From Rhodospirillaceae bacterium (GTDB lineage: Bacteria > Pseudomonadota > Alphaproteobacteria > Rhodospirillales > Casp-alpha2), in the NCBI GenBank assembly GCA_002696205.1, contig NZRL01000132.1:28863-92862 (forward strand): a DNA stretch of 64,000 nt, written 5' to 3'. The translations under genes were made by a program, and so were the position numbers. Positions within the stretch are counted from its first letter, which is position 1. Each line of letters starts with the position of its first letter. The notes beneath the pieces are model-generated. The model did not search any database and had not been told where the DNA came from. It saw nothing but the letters and a program-made list of their open reading frames with translations. Shown here one piece after another: positions 56,975 through 64,000 of this stretch.

Positions 56975-58849
56975 ATGCTCGACCAACCTTTCGCTTCCGA
57001 TCTTCCCGCCGCCGGCACGGCCGCCGCGGTCGTCCGCTTCGCCGGCGATTCCGGCGACGGCATCCAGACGCTGGGATCGGAATTCACCAAATCCTCGGCC
57101 CTGACCGGGCATGGGTTCATGACCTTCCCCGATTTCCCGGCGGAAATCCGCGCGCCCGCGGGCACGACTTTCGGCGTTTCGGCCTTTCAGATTCAGATCG
57201 GCGGCGACGCCGTAAAGACCCACGGCGATACGGTCGACGTGCTGGTCGCCCTGAACCCAGCGGCGCTGAAGACCAACCTTCCCTCCCTGCGTCCGGGCGG
57301 CTTGCTGCTCATCGACACCGACGCGTTCAACAAGCGCGGCTTGGAAAAAGCGGGCTACGAGACAAACCCGCTGGAAGACGGCAGCCTCGACGATGTCCGC
57401 GTCGAAGCCGTCGAGATTTCCCGCCTGACCCGCGAGGCAGCGCTCGCCGACGGCCGCGCCGAGGCCGGCGTGACCAAGAAGGACGCCGACAAGGCGCGCA
57501 ACTTCTGGGCCCTGGGTCTGGTCTATTGGATGTTCGAACAAGACCGCTCGGCGACGGCGACCTGGCTCGGCACGAAATTCGGCAAGCGGCCCGAGATCGC
57601 GGCGGCGAACGTCGCGGCGCTGGACGCCGGGCATACCTACGGCGACGTCACCGACATGGCCCCGCCGACGCGCCTGCGCGCCCTGGCGGCGGCCCAGCCC
57701 AAGCCCGGCACCTACGAGACGCTGACCGGCATCGACGGCATCGTCCTGGGCCTGACGGCGGCATCGGCCCTGTCGGGCCTGCGCCTGCATTACTGCTCCT
57801 ACCCCATCACTCCGGCGTCGGCGATCCTGCACGGCCTCGCCAAGCTGGAAGGCGAAGGGGTAGCCACCTTCCAGGCGGAAGACGAGATCGCCGCCGCCAC
57901 CGCCGCCATCGGGGCGTCCTTCGCGGGCGGCCTGGGCGTCACCGGCACCTCGGGCCCCGGCATGGCGCTGAAGGCCGAGGCCCTGGGCCTCGCTGCCGCC
58001 GCCGAACTGCCGCTGATCGTCGTCGACGTGCAGCGCGCGGGACCGTCGACCGGCATGCCGACCAAGGTCGAACAGGCCGATCTGAACATGGCCCTGAAGG
58101 GCCGCCACGGCGAAGCCCCCCTGCCCGTCTTCGCCGCCGCCGGCCCGGGCGATTCGTTTGACACGGTTCTGCAGGCCGCCCGCGTGGCGACCAAGTTCAT
58201 GACGCCAGTGATCGTGCTGTCCGATGCCTATACGGCCAATGCGGCCGAGCCCTGGCGCCTGCCGGACGTCGACGCGATGGCGGATATCGCGATCAACCGC
58301 GACATCGACCCGGAAGGCTTCCATCCCTTCCGCCGCGACGAAGACAGCTTGGCCCGTGCCTGGGCCGTGCCCGGCATGACCGGCCTGGCCCATCGCCTGG
58401 GTGGCATCGAGCGCGCCGCCGGATCGGGGCATATTTCCTACGATCCCGACAACCACCAGGAAATGACCGACCTGCGCGCGGCCAAGCTGGACCGCATCCG
58501 CGACTTCCTGCCCGCCGCCAAGATCGAAACCGGCGACGACGCCGGCCGCGTCCTGGTCGTCGGCTGGGGATCGACCCGGGGCGTGCTCAAGACCACGGTC
58601 GAGGAACTGAACGCCGAAGGCCATGCCGTCGGCCACCTGCACCTGCGCAGCCTGTCGCCGTTGCCGCGCGGGCTCGAGGAAGCCTTCGGCCTGTTCGATC
58701 ACGTCGTGGTCGCCGAATTGAATTCGGGACAACTGCTGGACGAACTGCGCGCCCGTTTCCCGCACATCCCGTTCCGGGGCCTGAACAAGGTCACCGGCCA
58801 GCCCTTCACCGTGGCGGAGATCGATGCCGCCCTCAGAGAACACCTGTAA
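56975..58849 (+). CDS. korA: 2-oxoacid:acceptor (ferredoxin) oxidoreductase alpha subunit
   Basis: VVRFAGDSGDGIQTLGSEFTK gamma-type domain fused to YPITPASAILHGLAKL alpha-type domain. Confidence 0.93.
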   Translation: MLDQPFASDLPAAGTAAAVVRFAGDSGDGIQTLGSEFTKSSALTGHGFMTFPDFPAEIRAPAGTTFGVSAFQIQIGGDAVKTHGDTVDVLVALNPAALKTNLPSLRPGGLLLIDTDAFNKRGLEKAGYETNPLEDGSLDDVRVEAVEISRLTREAALADGRAEAGVTKKDADKARNFWALGLVYWMFEQDRSATATWLGTKFGKRPEIAAANVAALDAGHTYGDVTDMAPPTRLRALAAAQPKPGTYETLTGIDGIVLGLTAASALSGLRLHYCSYPITPASAILHGLAKLEGEGVATFQAEDEIAAATAAIGASFAGGLGVTGTSGPGMALKAEALGLAAAAELPLIVVDVQRAGPSTGMPTKVEQADLNMALKGRHGEAPLPVFAAAGPGDSFDTVLQAARVATKFMTPVIVLSDAYTANAAEPWRLPDVDAMADIAINRDIDPEGFHPFRRDEDSLARAWAVPGMTGLAHRLGGIERAAGSGHISYDPDNHQEMTDLRAAKLDRIRDFLPAAKIETGDDAGRVLVVGWGSTRGVLKTTVEELNAEGHAVGHLHLRSLSPLPRGLEEAFGLFDHVVVAELNSGQLLDELRARFPHIPFRGLNKVTGQPFTVAEIDAALREHL

Positions 58850-58862
58850 GGGAGCCCCCGAC

Positions 58863-59903
58863 ATGAACGTCATGAATCCCGACATCTCAGCCCCCGAGGC
58901 CGATACCACCACCCCGCTGACCGCCCGCGACTTCACCTCGGATCAGGAAGTCCGCTGGTGCCCCGGTTGCGGCGATTACGCGATCCTGAAGGCGGTCCGC
59001 GCGACCCTGGCCGAGGTCGGCCGGCGGCCCGAAGACGTCGTCTTCGTCTCCGGCATCGGCTGCGCCGCGCGCTTCCCCTACTACCTCGCGTCCTACGGCT
59101 TCCACACCATCCATGGCCGTGCTCCCGCCGTTGCGACGGGCGTCAAGATGGCCAACCCGGACCTCGACGTCTGGGTCGTCGGCGGCGATGGGGATTTCCT
59201 GTCGATCGGCGGCAACCATCTGATGCATGCCCTGCGGCGCAACGTCGATCTCAACCTCCTGATGCCGAACAACGCGGTCTACGGCCTGACCAAGGGCCAG
59301 TATTCGCCGGCTTCGGCGACGGGCATGCGCTCGCCGTCGTCGCCGGGCGGCTCGGTCGAGGCGCCGGTCAACGCCGCCATGCTGGCCTTGGGTGCCGGGG
59401 CGCGCTTCGTCGCGCGGTCCGCCGATACCCTGCAGGACCACCTGCCCGGCGTGCTCAAGGCGGCCCACGCAAATCGGGGCACCTCCTTCGTCGAGATCCT
59501 GCAGAACTGCGTGGTCTTCAACGACGGCGCTTTCGACGCGGTCAAGGACAAGGCCACGGGGGCGGAGCGGACAATCCGCCTGGAACACGGCAAGCCGCTG
59601 GTGTTCGGTGCCGAGGGCGACAAGGGCATCCACGTCGATTGGGCCACGGGCACGGCCCGCGTGGTGCCGGTGGGCCAAGGCGGCGCCGTCTACGACGTCA
59701 CCGTCCACGACCAGACCAACCTGGCGCTGGCGACCATCCTGGCCCGCATGGAAGGCCCGGACCTGCCGGTCGCGTTGGGCGTGATCTATCACGCGCCGGG
59801 CGCCTCCTTCACCGATCTGCGCGAAGACGATCCCACCCGGACCATGGACCGCGCCGGGCTTTCCCGCCTGCTGTCGGCCGGCAAGACCTGGACCGTTTCA
59901 TAA
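58863..59903 (+). CDS. korB: 2-oxoacid:acceptor (ferredoxin) oxidoreductase beta subunit
   Basis: VRWCPGCGDYAILKAV, GDGDFLSIGGNHLMHALRRNVDLNLLMPNNAVYGLTKGQYSP. Confidence 0.94.
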   Translation: MNVMNPDISAPEADTTTPLTARDFTSDQEVRWCPGCGDYAILKAVRATLAEVGRRPEDVVFVSGIGCAARFPYYLASYGFHTIHGRAPAVATGVKMANPDLDVWVVGGDGDFLSIGGNHLMHALRRNVDLNLLMPNNAVYGLTKGQYSPASATGMRSPSSPGGSVEAPVNAAMLALGAGARFVARSADTLQDHLPGVLKAAHANRGTSFVEILQNCVVFNDGAFDAVKDKATGAERTIRLEHGKPLVFGAEGDKGIHVDWATGTARVVPVGQGGAVYDVTVHDQTNLALATILARMEGPDLPVALGVIYHAPGASFTDLREDDPTRTMDRAGLSRLLSAGKTWTVS

Positions 59904-59939
59904 GGCATCCACCGCCGCTCAGGCGATTGCTTCCCGGCG

Positions 59940-59976
59940 ATGGCCCGCCCCGATTCGTTCGGCGGCGGGCCATTTA
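59940..59976 (+). terminator. Hairpin downstream of korB, probable terminator
   Basis: ATGGCCCGCC ... GGCGGGCCAT 10-bp stem, followed by a short T tract. Confidence 0.5.
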
Positions 59977-59978
59977 AC

Positions 59979-59992
59979 GATTGCATGCAATC
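59979..59992. promoter_or_regulatory. 14-bp perfect palindrome, candidate GntR operator
   Basis: GATTGCATGCAATC just upstream of the FCD GntR gene. Confidence 0.5.
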
Positions 59993-60041
59993 ACGGATTA
60001 ATGTGATTTTGTATGCACCTAACGAACCGAGTGGGGCGCCC

Positions 60042-60686
60042 TTGTCCGAACGCAAAACCCGCACCGAACGCATCCGCGACGAACTCGCCGACGAGATCGC
60101 GCGGGGCCGATTGGGTCCGGGCGCGGCCCTGGACGAGGTCACCCTGGCCGACCGGTTCGGCGTGTCCCGCACCCCGATCCGCGAAGCCATCCGCCAATTG
60201 GAAGCCTTCGGTTTCGCCGACGCGCGGCCCCGCCGGGGCGCCGTCGTCGCCACCATCACCGACGAACGCCTGGACGAAATGTTCCTGGTCATGGCCGAGA
60301 TGGAGGGCCTGTGTTCGCGCATCGCCGCCGACAACATGACGCCCGCCGATCACGAGGGCCTGTTGGAAATTCACGAAGGATCGCGCCTGGCGGCGGAAGC
60401 GGACGACGTGGATCGGTATTACGAACTCAACACCCAGTTCCACGCCTGTATCTATTCGGGGACCCATAACTCGTTCCTCGAGGAACTGACCCTGCATGTG
60501 CGCAGGCGGGTCGCCCCCTACCGGCGGGCACAGTTCCGGGTGACCGGCCGCCTGGACCTGTCCTATCGGGAACACGACGCCGTGGTGCAGGCGATCCTGC
60601 GCGGCGACGGCGAGGGCGCGCAGCAGGCCATGAACGGCCATCTGAAATTGGTGCGCGGCGCGGTCCACGACATCACCGAGCCCTGA
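60042..60686 (+). CDS. GntR family regulator, FCD subfamily
   Basis: TERIRDELADEIARGRLGPGAALDEVTLADRFGVSRTPIREAIRQLEAFG; TTG start proposed, upstream ATG possible. Confidence 0.88.
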   Translation: MSERKTRTERIRDELADEIARGRLGPGAALDEVTLADRFGVSRTPIREAIRQLEAFGFADARPRRGAVVATITDERLDEMFLVMAEMEGLCSRIAADNMTPADHEGLLEIHEGSRLAAEADDVDRYYELNTQFHACIYSGTHNSFLEELTLHVRRRVAPYRRAQFRVTGRLDLSYREHDAVVQAILRGDGEGAQQAMNGHLKLVRGAVHDITEP

Positions 60687-60720
60687 ACGGGCCCGCGCTG
60701 GAAACGGGCGCGCGCCGGGA

Positions 60721-61623
60721 TCAGCCGAGAATTTCCAATTCGTAGGGCGTGTCGGGAACGATGATCGTCTGATAGGAAATCGGCGCGTCGCGGAAGGTGA
60801 AGCCCAGTGCCTTGATCAGCAAACCGTGGGAGCCCGGCTGAACCTCGATCAAGGGGGCGATATCGGCATCGACGACGGTCGAACGCACCCGGTGGATGCC
60901 CCGAAAGGTCGGTGCGTTGTAGCGTTCGTGCAGGAACACGCGGATGTTCTTCTGCGCCAGCAAATCCAACGGCACGTCCAGCAACGGGCGAAACCGCGAG
61001 CCGTCCAGGTGCATTTCCGAATAGACCTTGAATTCCCCCAGGTCGTTGATCCGGCGCACGCGGATATAGGTCGGCGCGAAGCCGAGAAATTCCGACCAAG
61101 GCCCCTGTTCGTCGACTTCGTCAATGGACAGGACCTTGCTGCCCCAGGGCAAAAGGTTCTTGCCGTCGAGCGTGCGAAACCGGAAGTGCCAGATGCTGGA
61201 GCCCAGTTCCTTGGCGTCGGCGACGAAGGTTCCGGCCCCCCTGCGCCGTTCCAGAAGCTGCGCGTTGACCAGTTCGCGAAGGGCCGCCTGCACCGTGCCG
61301 AGGCTCAATTCCAGGACGAGGCTGAGTTCCTTTTCCCCGGGCAGTTTGTCGCCCGGCCGCCAGAACCCTCGTTCGATCAGGTTGAACAGGGCGTCGCTGA
61401 GGGTATGGATTTTCGATTCGCCCCGCTGCGCCACCGCCCGCGTCAAGGCGTCCCGCAGGGCTTGAATACGCTCGTCCTGGGCCAGCCGGTCCAGGTCCGA
61501 CGGCACCGACGGTTTGGCGGTGGCCTGCCCTGCCGACCCACCGGACATGTCCGGGTCCGGATCGGACGCGACGGCAGATGCCATGTCGGAATGGGTCAAG
61601 GGTTCGGCCTCGCCTCGGGCCAT
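60721..61623 (-). CDS. GntR family regulator, UTRA subfamily
   Basis: RGFWRPGDKLPGEKELSLVLELSLGTVQAALRELVNAQLLERRRGAGTFV. Confidence 0.87.
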   Translation of the reverse strand: MARGEAEPLTHSDMASAVASDPDPDMSGGSAGQATAKPSVPSDLDRLAQDERIQALRDALTRAVAQRGESKIHTLSDALFNLIERGFWRPGDKLPGEKELSLVLELSLGTVQAALRELVNAQLLERRRGAGTFVADAKELGSSIWHFRFRTLDGKNLLPWGSKVLSIDEVDEQGPWSEFLGFAPTYIRVRRINDLGEFKVYSEMHLDGSRFRPLLDVPLDLLAQKNIRVFLHERYNAPTFRGIHRVRSTVVDADIAPLIEVQPGSHGLLIKALGFTFRDAPISYQTIIVPDTPYELEILG

Positions 61624-61763
61624 CGATGGAGCTCCCTGCTGATATCAATTCTTGTGGTCTCGCGGCCTCTTCGGACCTGCGGCGACCACTATAACGCGAA
61701 ACGACGGCGGGAACACCGTCCGACGAAACGGGCGAAACCCGATGCCGTGCTCTTGCGGCGCGG

Positions 61764-62285
61764 TCAGCTTCCGCCCGCCCGCAGGAGGGCGTCGATCAGG
61801 CGCCCCGTGGGCAGGGACAGCTTGAAGCCCAGGTCGAACACCAGATAGCTGATGACCAGCGATCCCGCCGTCCAAAGGGCGATCCGGAGCGGCTGACGGA
61901 TGCCCAGCAGAAGGAAGGAGATCGCCACGGCCAGGCCACCGCTGATGTAGAACCCGACGTAGGACAGGCCGACGACGAACAGGCCCCAAACCGCCGCCAG
62001 AAGGATCAGGCGCGGCGGTTCCGCCTCGCCCCCGATATCGAGAAACGGGTCGTCCTCGGCCGCCGTGGCGGAGGCGCTGGGAATGCCCAAGGCCGCCAGC
62101 AGGATCAGCAACGCCGACAGCGAGCCGATAACGATGGCGGCGATTTCCGCCAGGGTCGTATGGTCGCCGTGCCCCCCGGCATACAGCGGGATCAGGACGA
62201 ACCAAAGAGCGAGCGAGAAGGCGAGAAGCGTGACGCCGGCACCGGCGTCACGCAATCTCTCCGACCGGGTGGCCGTGGGCGTCAT
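61764..62285 (-). CDS. tctB: Tripartite tricarboxylate transporter TctB-family protein
   Basis: 173 aa, four predicted TM segments, adjacent to tctC with ATGA overlap. Confidence 0.8.
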   Translation of the reverse strand: MTPTATRSERLRDAGAGVTLLAFSLALWFVLIPLYAGGHGDHTTLAEIAAIVIGSLSALLILLAALGIPSASATAAEDDPFLDIGGEAEPPRLILLAAVWGLFVVGLSYVGFYISGGLAVAISFLLLGIRQPLRIALWTAGSLVISYLVFDLGFKLSLPTGRLIDALLRAGGS

Positions 62286-63256
62286 TTGCCCAGATACGCC
62301 TTCAGTTCCTTGGCCTCGGTGGTCAGGCCGCTGAGGTACTTCATGTATTCGTCACCGGGGCTCCAGCCGGGGATGAGGTCCCGGGCCTTGAACTTCTTGT
62401 GCGAATCCGGATCGGCCAGGGCCTTTTCCACGGCGGCGGCCAGGATCTTCATCCGGTCGGCCGGGGTGCCGGCCTTGGCGGCGTAGCCGTAGGTCATTTC
62501 CGCCAGGTGCTTGGCGCCGACTTCGGAAATGCTCTTCACGCCGGGCTGACCGACTTCGTCCAGGTTGCCGGGGCTGAGCACGCCCAGGATGTTCAGCTTG
62601 CCTTCGCGGGTCGCCCCCAGCCAGGCGCCCGTGCCGACGCCGGTTTCGGCCGTCGCGACGTGACCGCCCAGGATGGCGGCGGAGCCTTCGGCGCCGCTGC
62701 GGAAGGGCACCAGGCGGATCTTCAGATCGAACTGCTTGGCGAAGGCCTCGACCGAGCGGGCCGCCCAATAGGCGCCACCGTCGGCGAAGGTCACCGGCTT
62801 GTCCTTGGCGTAGGCCATCATGTCTTCAAGCGTCTTGAAGGGCATGTCCTTGCGCGCGAACAGAACGCGCTGCTGCACCATGAAGCGGCCGATGGGCGAG
62901 AAATCCTCGAGACCGATCTTGCGATCGAGCATGACGGCCGTGACGTAGGCGGACGACCCGAAGCTGGTGATGGTGTAGCCGTCGGCGGGCCGTTCCAGAA
63001 GCGCCGCCCAGGCGAGCGTGCCGCCGGCACCGGGCTTGTTCTCGACGATGATGTCGACGCCCAGGATCTTCTCCAGCTTTTCGGCCAGGATGCGCGTCGA
63101 AACGTCGGTCATGCCGCCGGCGCCGTAGCCGACCAGGATGGTGATGGGTTTTTCAGGGAAGGCCGCTTTGGCCGGGGCGGGGTTGAGAACCGCCGCGACG
63201 CCCATGGCGGCGACGGCCATGGCGCCGAGAAGGCTGCGGAAACGCGTGGAAGCCAT
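62282..63256 (-). CDS. tctC: Tripartite tricarboxylate transporter substrate-binding protein (Bug family)
   Basis: FPEKPITILVGYGAGGMTDVSTRILAEKLEKILGVDIIVENKPGAGG. Confidence 0.92.
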   Translation of the reverse strand: MASTRFRSLLGAMAVAAMGVAAVLNPAPAKAAFPEKPITILVGYGAGGMTDVSTRILAEKLEKILGVDIIVENKPGAGGTLAWAALLERPADGYTITSFGSSAYVTAVMLDRKIGLEDFSPIGRFMVQQRVLFARKDMPFKTLEDMMAYAKDKPVTFADGGAYWAARSVEAFAKQFDLKIRLVPFRSGAEGSAAILGGHVATAETGVGTGAWLGATREGKLNILGVLSPGNLDEVGQPGVKSISEVGAKHLAEMTYGYAAKAGTPADRMKILAAAVEKALADPDSHKKFKARDLIPGWSPGDEYMKYLSGLTTEAKELKAYLGK

Positions 63257-63717
63257 ATTCGAAACTCTCCGAGTAAGGGTTGCTTTTCTTAACAAAGGAG
63301 CCCTCGGCGGCCGCCGCGTTGCGTCACCGCATCTGTCGATTGAATAGTGGTGTATTCGCCCGAAGACGCTCTCCTGTCGGTTTGTATGGAGGTTTCCGCG
63401 GCGTATTGGCGCCGATCCATGGGTCGTTCAACGACCTTCTGATTGCGAATTACACCATAGTTTTTTTGATTGTCAAGCCGTCCCGAAATCCGTAATCATG
63501 TCGCCAGGATTTACGGTGGGCATCGTGGCCCGCTCCGGCCAGCGGCGGACGGAAATCCCGACAAGCATTCGAAAACGGATGAAAATTTCGACGTAATATA
63601 CTGATATTGCGTGATTAAATAATAGGCCGGAAAACGGTCAAGTCGAACGGCGCCGCCAAAGAACGCCGACGGCATGGTTGGAGGAAAGCTTCAGAACAAT
63701 AAGATGAAGAGGCTTCC

Positions 63718-64000
63718 TTGCTCGAAAATTTCGCCGCAGCTATAGAGTTAGTTGCCACCGTCCAAAACCTGATTTTCGCCTGTCTGGGCATCGTCCTGGG
63801 CTTTTTGTTCGGCGCCCTGCCGGGCATCGGCGGCAACGTGGCCATCGGCCTGTTGATCCCCTTCACCTATTACCTGGACCCGGTGGTCGGCATCGTCTGC
63901 CTGCTGGCGATCGGCAAAGGCACCAGCTTCGGCGGCAGCATTCCGGCGATTCTGTTGAACATGCCCGGCACCTCGCAGGCGAGCTTCACCGCCATTGACG
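63718..64000 (+). CDS. tctA: Tripartite tricarboxylate transporter TctA-family protein (partial, runs off window)
   Basis: My translation from TTG 63718: LENFAAAIELVATVQNLIFACLGIVLGFLFGALPGIGGNVAIGLLIPFTYYLDPVVGIVCLLAIGKGTSFGGSIPAILLNMPGTSQASFTAID; absent from the ORF track. Confidence 0.9.
   Translation, partial: MLENFAAAIELVATVQNLIFACLGIVLGFLFGALPGIGGNVAIGLLIPFTYYLDPVVGIVCLLAIGKGTSFGGSIPAILLNMPGTSQASFTAID

Noticed and set aside
56828-58936. 702-aa minus-strand ORF
   Set aside because: Antisense to korA; low-complexity R/G/H/Q-rich translation.

Overview
GC-rich proteobacterial (probably alphaproteobacterial) chromosomal window, almost entirely protein-coding. I saw no rRNA, tRNA, CRISPR array, transposase or phage genes. 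Content in order: (1) NrtABC/SsuABC-like ABC importer with an OsmC protein and an adjacent TetR regulator (50-4446); (2) divergent pentapeptide-repeat and WD40-like proteins, then a UspA/Na+:amino-acid symporter pair (4494-8474); (3) Liv-type ABC importer, PhyH dioxygenase, LysR (8577-15408); (4) a minus-strand operon with a selenoprotein-B-family (GrdB/PrdB) homologue carrying Cys, a class III CoA-transferase, IclR, a thiol-dioxygenase-like cupin and an enoyl-CoA hydratase, divergent from a molybdenum hydroxylase operon (15446-26836); (5) SDR, SdaA, LysR, CitE/CaiB, LpxR-like and YaiI-like genes; (6) a divergent enolase paralogue with a ThDP enzyme, a fused metallophosphoesterase, CaiB, 3HCDH, MR/MLE and D-2-hydroxyacid dehydrogenase (34858-44390); (7) a ~12 kb, 13-gene minus-strand array (44548-56191) combining an AprA-like flavoprotein, 2[4Fe-4S] ferredoxin, HEAT-repeat protein, GntR, TlpA, an ABC importer whose binding protein has a NosL-like C-terminus and which has an extra coupled membrane subunit, SCO, PCuAC, dihaem cytochrome c and Crp/Fnr; (8) KorAB and a split tripartite tricarboxylate transporter. 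Item 7 is my best candidate for an undescribed system. Family assignments come from reading motifs in the translations; no database search was run. Start codons were moved inward from the supplied ORFs where overlap or N-terminal motifs suggested it.
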